A stretch of DNA of 64,000 nucleotides from Neptunicoccus cionae (GTDB lineage Bacteria; Pseudomonadota; Alphaproteobacteria; Rhodobacterales; Rhodobacteraceae): assembly GCF_002860325.1 (NCBI RefSeq), contig NZ_PKOJ01000001.1, positions 248,001 through 312,000 on the forward strand, read 5' to 3'. Shown here in pieces: positions 39,675-48,217 of this stretch. A program made the position numbers and the translations under genes. The notes under the pieces were generated by a model, which was given only the letters and a program-made list of their open reading frames with translations, made no database searches and was not told the DNA's origin. Position 1 is the stretch's first letter. Every line of letters begins with the position of its first letter.

Positions 39675-41117
39675 TTAACCATGCTCTGTACCTTTCACCC
39701 CCGGATCAATCGGCCTGTTCGGGCCGACAGCAGGGGAACGGTCCACTTCCAGATCAGCGCGGTTCCAGCGTACGTTGACGATAGCTCCGGTTGCACCTGC
39801 CATTGCCTTCATGGCTCCGGTGTTCTGACCCATAGTGTAGCCGTCCAAAGCAGCGTTGGTGAAGGTTAGTTCGGCTCCGGTACGCTCTAGCATGGTCTTG
39901 GCGATGAACAGGCCAAGGCCCATCCCTTCATATTCCGGTCTGGACGTGGCGTGGCCGTCAGACGATCTGCGTTTGCTGAGAAAAGGGTCGCCGATCCGGC
40001 CCAGAAGGTCCGGTGGATAGCCGCGTCCGTCGTCACCCACCATCACCCGAATAGAGGTCTCGCTCCAGGTGGTGTGAACCCAGACCGTGCTTTTGGCAAA
40101 GTCCACCGCATTTTGCACCAGATTGCGCACGCCGTGGATAAACTCGGGATTGCGCTGGGCGTAAGGAATGTCTTCAAGGCGGGGCTGTTCGGGCGAACCA
40201 TTGACAAGAAAGTGAATGGTTTTTCCCCTGTTTTCATGGGGTTCTGCGGCTTCCTGAATAATTGATGTCAAAGGTGCCGTCTTGAGTAACAGATCGTCCT
40301 TACCGGCCCGCCCCATATCCCGCAGAATATCGCGAAGCCGTTCGGCCTGTGATGAAATCAGTTCTGCGTCCTCCCGCAGTTCGGGTGTGTCTTCCAATTC
40401 TTCTGCCAGTTCGGAGGCGACGAGTTTGATTGTCGCAAGCGGTGTTCCCATTTCGTGGGCCGCTGCTGCAACAACGCCGCCCAGCAGGGTCAACTCGTGC
40501 TCTCGCGCCAGCGCCATTTGTGTCGCTGCCAGCGCCTGACTCATTGAAAATGTTTCACTTGTGACCCGCCTTGCATAACCGCCCAGAAACAGGATGCCGA
40601 TCACCAAGGCTGTCCAGTAACCCGCCACATACAGCTGCGGCAGGGCGACAGTCTCTCCGGTTTGCAAGGTGAGGGGGACGTAAAAGAAAGCCAGCGCACT
40701 GATTGCCAGCAGGGCAATTCCGCTGACAAGAAAGGTCGCGTTGACCCGCAAGGCAGTGGCAGAGATGGTTACAGGCGCAAGGATCAGCAGCGCAAAAGGA
40801 TTGTTCAGACCGCCATTCAGATACAACAGGATAACCAATTGCCCCAGATCAAACAGAAGTGTCAGGGTGGTTTCCTGCTGGGACAGGCGTTTGGTCTCTG
40901 GCAGGGTAAAAGTGGCGGCAAGGTTAAAGATCACCGAAGCGCCGATGGCCACCACATTCATTCCGATCAGCAGATCAAGATCAAGAACGTAATGGGCAAC
41001 AGCAACGGCGGCGGTTTGCCCGAAAATTGCCAGCCAGCGCAAATAGATAAGGGTGCGCATCCGAACCCACTCACTGCGGGCAGAGGCATAGAAATAGGGT
41101 TCGGTGGTCTCGGACAT
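39675..41117 (-). CDS. regB: RegB/PrrB/ActS-family sensor histidine kinase
   Basis: RegB is the membrane kinase of the global redox two-component system controlling photosynthesis, respiration and carbon fixation genes in this group. The 480-residue protein has six N-terminal membrane segments with the quinone-site motif GGLNNPF (102-108), the H-box AAAAHEMGTPLATI with His221, and ATPase N/G boxes (LVQNAVDFA, GDDGRGYP, GMGLGLFIAKTML). The residue at 261, which aligns with the redox-active Cys265 of R. capsulatus RegB by position (40 after the H-box His) and context (QAER-x-RDILR), is leucine here. regA is divergent across 183 bases. Confidence 0.95.
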   Translation of the reverse strand: MSETTEPYFYASARSEWVRMRTLIYLRWLAIFGQTAAVAVAHYVLDLDLLIGMNVVAIGASVIFNLAATFTLPETKRLSQQETTLTLLFDLGQLVILLYLNGGLNNPFALLILAPVTISATALRVNATFLVSGIALLAISALAFFYVPLTLQTGETVALPQLYVAGYWTALVIGILFLGGYARRVTSETFSMSQALAATQMALAREHELTLLGGVVAAAAHEMGTPLATIKLVASELAEELEDTPELREDAELISSQAERLRDILRDMGRAGKDDLLLKTAPLTSIIQEAAEPHENRGKTIHFLVNGSPEQPRLEDIPYAQRNPEFIHGVRNLVQNAVDFAKSTVWVHTTWSETSIRVMVGDDGRGYPPDLLGRIGDPFLSKRRSSDGHATSRPEYEGMGLGLFIAKTMLERTGAELTFTNAALDGYTMGQNTGAMKAMAGATGAIVNVRWNRADLEVDRSPAVGPNRPIDPGVKGTEHG

Positions 41118-41243
41118 GGGTTCTGCCTGACTTTATGCGGGATTGTGACGTCTTAGCATCATAGCGAATTTGGCACAGGGGTGCTTTGTGGCGCAATGAC
41201 AGAAGCGCCATGGGACAGGGCCAAAGTACCGCACACCGCGGGT

Positions 41244-41272
41244 TTGACCTGACATTCGGGAAACTCTATCAA
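41244..41272 (+). promoter_or_regulatory. Candidate regA promoter
   Basis: TTGACC (41244-41249) and TATCAA (41267-41272) are separated by 17 bases. This matches sigma-70-type boxes at 5 of 6 and 4 of 6. It would give a leader of about 22 bases before the regA ATG. Confidence 0.5.
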
Positions 41273-41300
41273 GGAATGAACGTGATTTAAGGGGACCAAA

Positions 41301-41855
41301 ATGTCGGAAACTGAGATGCGGGAAATCGGCGCTGATAACTCGTTGATGATCCTTGACGACGATGAACCCTTTCGCCGCCGTCTGGCACGGGCAATGGAAA
41401 AGCGGGGTTTCAACCCTACGGCGCTGGATTCAGTGGCTGCGGGGCGGGCTTTTTGTACGGCAACACCTCCCGCCTATGCGGTTGTGGATTTGCGTCTGGA
41501 AGACGGTACCGGACTGGATGTGGTAGAGGTGCTGCGCGCGCGCCGTGCGGATGCGAAAATTGTTGTCCTGACGGGGTATGGCGCGATTGCGACGGCTGTG
41601 GCTGCGGTCAAGATTGGCGCAACGGATTACCTTTCCAAGCCTGCAGATGCCAAGGATGTGACCCACGCGCTGCTGGCCTTGCCCGGTGACAAACCACCGC
41701 CACCGGAAAACCCTATGTCTGCCGATCGTGTCCGTTGGGAGCATATCCAGCGTGTGTTCGAACTTTGCGACCGGAACGTGTCGGAGACAGCACGACGCCT
41801 GAACATGCACCGTCGCACCTTGCAACGTATTCTGGCAAAGCGCAGCCCGAAGTAA
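41301..41855 (+). CDS. regA: RegA/PrrA/ActR-family response regulator
   Basis: The 184-residue regulator has a receiver domain with D20/D21, phosphoacceptor D63 (VVDLRLEDG) and K113 (SKP). A proline-rich linker with PPPP (about 131-138) and a Fis-type helix-turn-helix (145-184, NVSETARRLNMHRRTLQRIL) follow. The HTH is nearly invariant in the family. It lies alone and divergent from regB; the senC and hvrA genes found next to it in R. capsulatus are missing here. The stop is four bases from the convergent cdd. Confidence 0.96.
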   Translation: MSETEMREIGADNSLMILDDDEPFRRRLARAMEKRGFNPTALDSVAAGRAFCTATPPAYAVVDLRLEDGTGLDVVEVLRARRADAKIVVLTGYGAIATAVAAVKIGATDYLSKPADAKDVTHALLALPGDKPPPPENPMSADRVRWEHIQRVFELCDRNVSETARRLNMHRRTLQRILAKRSPK

Positions 41856-41859
41856 CCAG

Positions 41860-42774
41860 TCAGAGACGTTCGGCTGTGATGTAAGTCAGTCGTACATCGG
41901 GCGCGACGGCCGAAAGCACGGCCTCTGTTGCGGAACGCTGGCTGATCGGGGCGTCCACCTCTACCAGTGTGGCGGCGGTGATGTCATAACCGAACTGGCA
42001 AAGCCGGCGCATGTTCAGTAGGGCAAGCGCGGATTCCAATGGGGAGAAGCTGGGGTTGTAGGCAGCATTCTCTCCGTACCTTCCGGTAAAGACCGTGCCA
42101 TCCGCCTGTTGCACAGCGATCCCGCAATGGGCACCGGTGTAAGGGGCGTAACTGGCCTGTGCAGCTTGCAAGGCGGCTTGGGCAAGCGCATCTTCGCTCC
42201 GAATGGTAAGCGGTTGATCTTGTTGTGACATCAATCCACCTTCCATTCCGAGATCCGTAGGACCGAACGATTCTGGCAGGTAGTGCGAGAGTGGTTTGGC
42301 AGAGTAGCTGTAATCGCCCGCATCAGACCCTTCACGCATAAGGACGTTAAACCCTTCGCCCACCGATACCATTTCGTTCATAAACTGACGGCAATACCCG
42401 CAGGGCGCTGCATTGACTGCCAGCGCCTCCAATCCGACCTCTCCCATTTGCCAAGCATGGTTAATGGCGGATTGCTCTCCGTGTACCGAAAAGCTGAGTG
42501 CGTGGCCGGAGAATTCCATGTTTGCCCCGAAGTAAAGGTTTCCTGTTGTGCGCCCCATAGCGATTGCACCGACGTGGAAACCGGATAGCGGCACCCTTGC
42601 ATAACGGGCTGCGACCGGCAGCAGGCGGATCATTAGGGTACCGGCATCCATGCCAAACAGATCCGAAGCCGTCTGTACGGTGGGGGCAGGAATCATCGCA
42701 GCTTTGGACAGATCGGGCGCAAGCAATGCGCGCAGCTCCGGTGCGAAATCTTCGGGGAAGGGCAGGTCGGTCAT
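41860..42774 (-). CDS. cdd: Cytidine deaminase (long, E. coli-type)
   Basis: The enzyme deaminates cytidine and deoxycytidine in nucleoside salvage. The 304-residue protein has two tandem deaminase-fold halves like E. coli Cdd. The active half has H98-G-E100 and the zinc cysteines P-C125-G-Y-C128. The second half (about 185-304) lacks these residues, which is normal. Length and layout fit the dimeric long form. It is convergent with regA. Confidence 0.9.
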   Translation of the reverse strand: MTDLPFPEDFAPELRALLAPDLSKAAMIPAPTVQTASDLFGMDAGTLMIRLLPVAARYARVPLSGFHVGAIAMGRTTGNLYFGANMEFSGHALSFSVHGEQSAINHAWQMGEVGLEALAVNAAPCGYCRQFMNEMVSVGEGFNVLMREGSDAGDYSYSAKPLSHYLPESFGPTDLGMEGGLMSQQDQPLTIRSEDALAQAALQAAQASYAPYTGAHCGIAVQQADGTVFTGRYGENAAYNPSFSPLESALALLNMRRLCQFGYDITAATLVEVDAPISQRSATEAVLSAVAPDVRLTYITAERL

Positions 42775-42813
42775 AGGCTCGGCTTTCGTAACATCAGGAG
42801 GAGTAACCCTGTT

Positions 42814-43692
42814 TCACGCTCCGTTGGCAACCTTCAACAGCCATTTGCGCAAAATCCGCTCTTTCGGGCCGTCCCGCGACGGGAGCCAGACCAGATAGTA
42901 ACCAAGGTCATCGGATTCCAGTTCGAACAGAAGCGTTAGCTGCCCGGTTGCCACCTCTCTTTCAATCAAAGAACGGGGATGCAGCGTGACGCCCAAACCG
43001 GCCATTACACCGGACAGCGCAAGGCTTGATCGGGACATCAGGTTGACATTCAGATTGTCAAAATCCAGCCCCTCTGCTTCCAGCATTGCGCGGCGTTCCA
43101 TCATGGATTCTTCCAGCAACCAAGGCAGGGACTGCGTATCTTTGAGTGTTTTGTACTCCCCTTCCTTCACCAGATCGGGATGGGCAACGACACAAAAACC
43201 GCCGTCGGTCAGTTTCTCTACTTCCATCCCCTGCCAGTCCCCGTCGCCATAGCGGATTGCCAGATCAAAGACGCCCTGGCTGAGATCAACAAGCTCTACG
43301 CTCGGGTTAATATTCACTGTAATTTCCGGATGGTCGCGCCAGAACGAACCGATACGCGGCATAAGCCAATTGGTGGCAAAAGCGGGCGTGACGGAGATAT
43401 TAAGCGGTCTGTCTTCGTGCAAACGGCGCAGATCGTCGACACCCGCGGCGATTTCCCCGAAGCCGGTTTGCAACCGGACCGACAATGCATAACCGCTCGG
43501 GGTAAGGGCGAGTCCGCGCCCCTGCCGCTGTACCAGTGCTTCTTTGAATTCAGCCTCCAGCCCGCGCACATGTTGGGCAATGGCGGCATGGGTCACATTC
43601 AGTTCGCGCGCGGCCTTACTGAAATTCAAATGCCGCGCCGTTGCTTCAAACGCGCGCAGGGCCGCCAGCGATGGAATATCGCGCCAATCCAT
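42814..43692 (-). CDS. LysR-family transcriptional regulator, GcvA-like
   Basis: The 292-residue protein has the LysR helix-turn-helix near residues 15-65 (LRAFEATARHLNFSKAA, VTHAAIAQHVRGLE). The effector domain contains FATNWLMPRIGSFW and YGDGDW, features of the GcvA/AmpR-like branch. It is divergent from a 55-codon gene with 98 bases between them, so that gene may be its target. The ligand is unknown. Confidence 0.9.
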   Translation of the reverse strand: MDWRDIPSLAALRAFEATARHLNFSKAARELNVTHAAIAQHVRGLEAEFKEALVQRQGRGLALTPSGYALSVRLQTGFGEIAAGVDDLRRLHEDRPLNISVTPAFATNWLMPRIGSFWRDHPEITVNINPSVELVDLSQGVFDLAIRYGDGDWQGMEVEKLTDGGFCVVAHPDLVKEGEYKTLKDTQSLPWLLEESMMERRAMLEAEGLDFDNLNVNLMSRSSLALSGVMAGLGVTLHPRSLIEREVATGQLTLLFELESDDLGYYLVWLPSRDGPKERILRKWLLKVANGA

Positions 43693-43790
43693 TAAACTAT
43701 AAGTTCAACTAACATTTAAGAAATATTACGGATTCGATCTGCAAAGGCAATAGCGGTAAAAAGAATGCAGACACAGAAAAAGGAAAGACA

Positions 43791-43958
43791 ATGTTCAACT
43801 CTATCGCCAAAGCCCTGATGATTGCTTCCCGCCAAGACAGACGTGTAAACAACAGTTATCATGACCTTAACTCCGAGGCCTACCGGCACGAAGAGCGCAA
43901 GAAACTGGAACTGGAGCGGCAAGCTGCACTGCGCCGCATACATTCCCTTCACATTTAA
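43791..43958 (+). CDS. Small hypothetical protein (55 aa) divergent from LysR gene
   Basis: The gene starts at ATG 43791, with AAGGAAAG six bases before, and ends at TAA 43956-43958. The predicted protein is helical and highly charged: an N-terminal hydrophobic face (MFNSIAKALMIASRQ), then EERKKLELERQAALRRI. The shape recalls small DUF1127-type proteins next to LysR genes, but the DUF1127 arginine motif is not present. It was found by reading the strand directly; the ribosome site and divergent LysR gene support it being real. Confidence 0.6.
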   Translation: MFNSIAKALMIASRQDRRVNNSYHDLNSEAYRHEERKKLELERQAALRRIHSLHI

Positions 43959-43970
43959 ACCGTTGAAAGG

Positions 43971-44558
43971 TCAGCTTTCAGTCAAGTCACTGAAGACTTC
44001 CATGAACGCACCCTTTGATTCCATCGGAGGGTGCGGTCGCAGTTTCCGCTTGGGGATGTCTTCAAAGACCGGCTTGCCGAACAGTTTGTCGGCCTCTTGT
44101 TCGGAAAATCCTGCAATTTGAACAGCTTCCAGCCATGCAGAAATGCGGTCCGCCCGTTTGATCTGTTTCTTGATCGTCGGGGGCAATTCTGCGGGCAGGC
44201 CAAACCGGATGTGGATCGCCGCCATCAACCGCTTGTCGAGCGCGGCATATTCCGGACCGACCGCATCCTTTACGGGTGATATCATGTCTCCGATCACGTA
44301 CTCCGGTGCATCGTGAAGCAAGGCGGCCAGTTGCCAGTTCCGGTCTGCGCGGGGGTATAACCGCCGGAACAATTCAAGCACAAAGACAGAGTGTTCCGCC
44401 ACAGAGTAAGGGTAGTCTCCGTAAGTCTGCCCGTTCCACCGCGCTACAAAAGCCAGCCCGTGGGCGATGTCCTCGATCTCTATATCCAGTGGCGAGGGAT
44501 CCAGCAGATCCAGCCGCCGTCCCGATAACATTCGCTGCCATGCCCGTTGTGCTTTCAT
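43971..44558 (-). CDS. HD-domain hydrolase (YfbR/HDDC2-like)
   Basis: The protein has 195 residues from ATG 44558 preceded by AAGGAGA. The HD-domain residues are present: YSVAEHSVFV, LAALLHDAPEYVIGD and the later RADRISAWLE. Family members include 5'-nucleotidases of deoxynucleoside monophosphates, so a nucleotide-pool role is plausible and would suit cdd nearby. An in-frame upstream start adding 75 residues has no support and was rejected. Confidence 0.8.
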   Translation of the reverse strand: MKAQRAWQRMLSGRRLDLLDPSPLDIEIEDIAHGLAFVARWNGQTYGDYPYSVAEHSVFVLELFRRLYPRADRNWQLAALLHDAPEYVIGDMISPVKDAVGPEYAALDKRLMAAIHIRFGLPAELPPTIKKQIKRADRISAWLEAVQIAGFSEQEADKLFGKPVFEDIPKRKLRPHPPMESKGAFMEVFSDLTES

Positions 44559-44646
44559 GGGGTCTCCTTTGCGGGCATTACGACTTATTCCGGTATCTAT
44601 GCAACGTTTTGGCGATTCATGCGTTGATTGCATGAAGGAGGCACCA

Positions 44647-44976
44647 ATGAAACGCTTTTTTATCGCTCTGACAACCGCCGTTCTGGCATCGACAACCGCG
44701 CAGGCCACAACGTCCTGTATGGACTCTGACGAGATGGAAGCCGCATTGGTCGACTGGTATTCCGAAAAGGCTGTCGGCCCCAAGATTGATCGGGATGATA
44801 CCGAAATCCAGCTTTGGGCATCTGAACAGAACGGGACGTGGACCCTTGTCAGCTACTACGGGAACGGCCAGTCCTGCGTGATTGCCCAAGGAGACCACAC
44901 TACGCCGGAACCTGACCTGCAACAGCAGGAAGAACTCTATTCCATGTTGGTCGTTCCGAACGCACGCGCTCTCTGA
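44647..44976 (+). CDS. Small secreted protein of unknown function
   Basis: The protein has 109 residues from ATG 44647, with AAGGAGG before it. A signal peptide of 20 residues ends AQA|TTS. The mature part has Cys24 and one further cysteine (GQSCVIAQ) that could form a disulfide, and an acidic character. It carries the WTLVSYYGNGQSC segment seen in small Rhodobacteraceae periplasmic proteins; no function is known. Confidence 0.75.
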   Translation: MKRFFIALTTAVLASTTAQATTSCMDSDEMEAALVDWYSEKAVGPKIDRDDTEIQLWASEQNGTWTLVSYYGNGQSCVIAQGDHTTPEPDLQQQEELYSMLVVPNARAL

Positions 44977-45059
44977 CACCCCTGTGATCTATTGCCCGTT
45001 GAGCCGTATGGGGAATGCTGGTAATGCCATGTTTGAAACCAAGTTTGAAAGGTCCGTAC

Positions 45060-46445
45060 ATGGCGTCCGACTATATTGTAAAAGACATTTCTCTGGCTGA
45101 ATTCGGCCGCAAAGAACTCGATATTGCTGAAACTGAAATGCCGGGCCTGATGGCGTTGCGGGAAGAGTTCGGTGAGAGCAAGCCGCTTAAAGGTGCCCGC
45201 ATCGTCGGCTCCCTGCATATGACCATCCAGACCGCTGTGCTGATCGAAACGCTGACAGCTCTTGGTGCCGATGTGCGCTGGGCATCCTGTAACATCTTTT
45301 CCACCCAAGACCACGCTGCCGCTGCGATTGCGGCTTCGGGGGTTCCTGTGTTTGCGATCAAGGGACAAACCCTTGAAGAGCATTGGGATTATCTCGACAA
45401 ATCCTTCCTGTTCGAAGACGGCCCCAACCTGATCCTGGATGATGGTGGTGATGCAACCCTCTACATCCTGCTGGGCGCACGGATCGAAGCCGGCGAAGAA
45501 TTTGGTATTCCGGGTTCCGAAGAAGAAGAAGCGATCCAGAAGCAAATCAAAAAGCGTATGGCGGCCTCTCCGGGGTGGTTCACCAAGATGCGTGGCCAGA
45601 TCAAGGGCGTATCCGAAGAAACAACAACCGGTGTGCACCGTCTTTATGAACTGCAAAAGAACGGCGATCTGCCATTCCCCGCGATTAACGTGAATGATTC
45701 GGTCACCAAGTCCAAGTTTGACAATAAATATGGTTGTAAGGAATCTCTCGTAGATGGCATCCGCCGTGCGACCGATACCATGATGGCCGGTAAAACTGCT
45801 GTTGTTTGCGGGTATGGTGATGTGGGCAAAGGCTCTGCTGCGTCCCTGCGTGGTGCCGGTGCCCGCGTGAAAGTGACTGAAATCGACCCGATCTGCGCGC
45901 TTCAGGCAGCGATGGACGGTTTTGAAGTCACCACTCTGGAAGACTGTGTGAAAGACGCGGATATCTTTGTGACCACAACCGGTAACAAAGACATCATCCG
46001 CATCGAACACATGCGCGAGATGAAGGACATGGCGATCGTTGGTAACATCGGTCACTTTGACAATGAAATTCAGGTCGCACATCTGGCTAACCTGAAATGC
46101 ACAAACATCAAGGATCAGGTGGACATGTACGAAATGCCGTCGGGCAATCGTATGATCCTTCTGTCCCAAGGGCGTTTGTTGAACCTCGGTAACGCTACAG
46201 GCCATCCGTCCTTTGTTATGTCTGCATCCTTTACCAATCAGGTGCTGGCCCAGATCGAACTGTGGACCCGTGGGGAGCAGTACAATAACGAAGTTTATAT
46301 CCTTCCCAAACATTTGGACGAAAAAGTTGCCCGCCTGCACCTTGCTAAGATCGGCGTGAAACTGACTGAACTGTCCAAAGAGCAAGCCGACTATATCGGC
46401 GTGACACCGGAAGGTCCGTTCAAGCCGGAGCATTACCGTTACTAA
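45060..46445 (+). CDS. ahcY: S-adenosylhomocysteine hydrolase
   Basis: The enzyme splits S-adenosylhomocysteine to adenosine and homocysteine, relieving product inhibition of methyltransferases. The 461-residue protein starts [19 protein letters not shown]. It has the NAD-binding [18 protein letters not shown], the [10 protein letters not shown] segment and the C-terminal PEHYRY. ahcY near regA is a known synteny in Rhodobacter. It ends before a strong terminator. Confidence 0.97.
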   Translation: MASDYIVKDISLAEFGRKELDIAETEMPGLMALREEFGESKPLKGARIVGSLHMTIQTAVLIETLTALGADVRWASCNIFSTQDHAAAAIAASGVPVFAIKGQTLEEHWDYLDKSFLFEDGPNLILDDGGDATLYILLGARIEAGEEFGIPGSEEEEAIQKQIKKRMAASPGWFTKMRGQIKGVSEETTTGVHRLYELQKNGDLPFPAINVNDSVTKSKFDNKYGCKESLVDGIRRATDTMMAGKTAVVCGYGDVGKGSAASLRGAGARVKVTEIDPICALQAAMDGFEVTTLEDCVKDADIFVTTTGNKDIIRIEHMREMKDMAIVGNIGHFDNEIQVAHLANLKCTNIKDQVDMYEMPSGNRMILLSQGRLLNLGNATGHPSFVMSASFTNQVLAQIELWTRGEQYNNEVYILPKHLDEKVARLHLAKIGVKLTELSKEQADYIGVTPEGPFKPEHYRY

Positions 46446-46474
46446 CGCCACGGTAACTGCAACTTACAATTTTC

Positions 46475-46503
46475 AAAACGACCGCTCCGGCGGTCGTTTT
46501 TTT
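46475..46503 (+). terminator. Rho-independent terminator of ahcY
   Basis: AAAACGACCG (46475-46484) pairs with CGGTCGTTTT (46491-46500) across a 6-base loop and is followed by TTT, 30 bases after the ahcY stop. Confidence 0.92.
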
Positions 46504-46664
46504 GTTCAGGTGTCCAGCCCGCGTATCCTTGGGTTTGAAAAGAAAATCACATGCCCCCTTTTTTTGCTATCCGGCTTCCCCTAAGTTTTCCCCCGAGGAG
46601 GGCGCTACACGCAGGATGGCCCTTTCTTGATAACAGGGACAATCCGGCGCCATAGGAGTAGAAA

Positions 46665-47006
46665 ATGGGAAAACGCGACGATTTGATTGCCAGATATGCT
46701 GACGATCTGAAGAATAAATGTGGGATGACACCCGACATGGATCTGCTAACCAAAGTGACAATCGGCTGTGGTCCGTCGATCTATGACGCTGATGCTGCTA
46801 CTGTCGCGTCCAGCCAGCCCGGAGAACTGGAAACCGTCAAAAAGAACTTCCTTATCAAGAAACTTGGTCTGTCCGATGGTCCTGCGCTTGATACAGCCTT
46901 GGAAAAAGTGATCGAGACCTACGGAAAATCAGAGCGGAACAAATATCGCGCCGTGATCTATTACATGCTGACCAAAGAATTCGGCAAAGAGTCTGTTTAC
47001 AGCTAA
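46665..47006 (+). CDS. DUF2853 family protein
   Basis: The 113-residue small, mostly helical cytosolic protein matches DUF2853: KRDDLIARYADDL at the start and KYRAVIYYMLTKEFGK at the end. It begins at ATG with AGGAG eight bases upstream. GC content of the coding region looks lower than the window average (about 43-50 percent in the lines I counted). The function of the family is unknown. It stands alone between two terminators. Confidence 0.85.
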   Translation: MGKRDDLIARYADDLKNKCGMTPDMDLLTKVTIGCGPSIYDADAATVASSQPGELETVKKNFLIKKLGLSDGPALDTALEKVIETYGKSERNKYRAVIYYMLTKEFGKESVYS

Positions 47007-47028
47007 ACACCATTTGATCAGAGCTTAC

Positions 47029-47057
47029 GGGCGCCCGCTGTGGCGCCCTTTGTGTTT
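47029..47057 (+). terminator. Rho-independent terminator after the DUF2853 gene
   Basis: GGGCGCC (47029-47035) pairs with GGCGCCC (47042-47048) across six bases and is followed by TTTGTGTTT. It lies 22 bases after the stop and just before the extensin-like gene. Confidence 0.65.
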
Positions 47058-47068
47058 AGGGGGCTGAG

Positions 47069-47785
47069 ATGCAGCGGAGAAACAGGATTGGCTGGTGGCT
47101 CGGCGGGTTGTTTCTACCAATGGTTGCGCTGGCTTTTGCTGTCACAACGCTATTGTATCACCCCCAAACGCCACTGCCACCGGAGTGGAACCCGACCCGC
47201 CCGCTTGATCCCAAGGCACCGTTAACACGGATCACCCAATGGAAACTGGCGCGGGCGGTTGCAGATCCGCAGCTTTGTACCGCAGCACTGGGGCGGATTG
47301 CTGCGCCAGTTGTCGCCTTGCCGCCGCAGGAAAAGGACAACCAGTGTCACATCAGAAACCGCGTGCAGCTTTCCGATCTTGCGACAGCCCGTGTTGCCAC
47401 GCTGGAAACCCGCTGCGATATCGCCTTGCGGTTCGCCATGTGGGAACACCACGGGTTGCAACCGGTTGCGCAGTCGCTGCTTGGCGCAAGGATCAGCCGC
47501 GTTCACCATTTCGGAAGTTACTCTTGTCGCACGATTGCAGGATCATCGCGGATGAGCCAGCACGCGACAGCCAATGCGCTGGATGTTTCGGGATTTGATT
47601 TGGCAGACGGGCAACAGATCCGCTTGCGAAACGACTGGCAAGGCACGGGAAATACAGCGAAATTTCTGCGTGCTGCACGGGACAGCGCCTGTGAGTGGTT
47701 CCGCATGGTGCTAAGCCCCGATTACAACGCCGCACATCATGATCATTTCCACATGGATCAGGGGCGCTGGTCGGGATGCCGCTAG
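47069..47785 (+). CDS. Extensin-like C-terminal domain protein
   Basis: The 238-residue protein has a single N-terminal membrane segment (about 10-30). Its C-terminal extensin-like domain contains HHFGSYSCRTI, SQHATANALDVSGF and the closing HHDHFHMD, a zinc-site signature of the M15-like peptidase fold. Cysteines in the mature part are probably oxidised. It is thought to act on the periplasmic cell wall. It is convergent with the EVE gene, separated by three bases. Confidence 0.85.
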   Translation: MQRRNRIGWWLGGLFLPMVALAFAVTTLLYHPQTPLPPEWNPTRPLDPKAPLTRITQWKLARAVADPQLCTAALGRIAAPVVALPPQEKDNQCHIRNRVQLSDLATARVATLETRCDIALRFAMWEHHGLQPVAQSLLGARISRVHHFGSYSCRTIAGSSRMSQHATANALDVSGFDLADGQQIRLRNDWQGTGNTAKFLRAARDSACEWFRMVLSPDYNAAHHDHFHMDQGRWSGCR

Positions 47786-47788
47786 CTT

Positions 47789-48202
47789 CTACAGGCCGCC
47801 CATTTCGCAGATGATGTCCCATTCTTCGGGGCGCACGGGTTGCACCGACAGGCGGGAGTTTTTGACTAGTACCATTTCGGACAGACGCGGATCGGCCTTC
47901 ACCATATCCAGTGTGACGGGCGTTTCCAAAGGTTTGACGGCCTTGATGTCCACACATTCCCAACGCGCATCATCTGTTGTGCTGTCTGGATGGGCGAGCG
48001 CGCAGACCTCAACAATCCCGACAACGGCTTTTTCCTTTAACGAATGGTAGAAGAACCCCAGATCGCCAATTGCCATGTCACGCATGAAGTTACGGGCCTG
48101 ATAGTTGCGTACACCGTCCCATTCCTCGCCTGCGTCGCCCCTGGCAACCTGATCGTCCCAGCCCCATGTGTTGGGTTCCGATTTGAACAGCCAGTAATTC
48201 AT
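47789..48202 (-). CDS. EVE-domain protein
   Basis: The 137-residue protein is a single PUA-like EVE domain: MNYWLFKSEPNTW, WDGVRNYQARN and LGFFYHSLKEKAVVGIVEV. EVE domains bind modified bases in DNA or RNA. No modification enzyme is close by, so the ligand is not predictable. It follows gpsA by 15 bases on the same strand, with ATG 48202 as start. Confidence 0.9.
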   Translation of the reverse strand: MNYWLFKSEPNTWGWDDQVARGDAGEEWDGVRNYQARNFMRDMAIGDLGFFYHSLKEKAVVGIVEVCALAHPDSTTDDARWECVDIKAVKPLETPVTLDMVKADPRLSEMVLVKNSRLSVQPVRPEEWDIICEMGGL

Positions 48203-48217
48203 GGTGCACCTCCGCGT

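Noticed and set aside
44977-45059. A possible SAH or SAM-SAH riboswitch upstream of ahcY.
   Set aside because: The 83-base leader lacks the conserved core motifs of either class that I know, and no stable stem pattern of that kind is visible.
44937-46451. A 504-codon open frame on the minus strand opposite ahcY.
   Set aside because: ahcY on the plus strand is unmistakable and this frame shows no family features.
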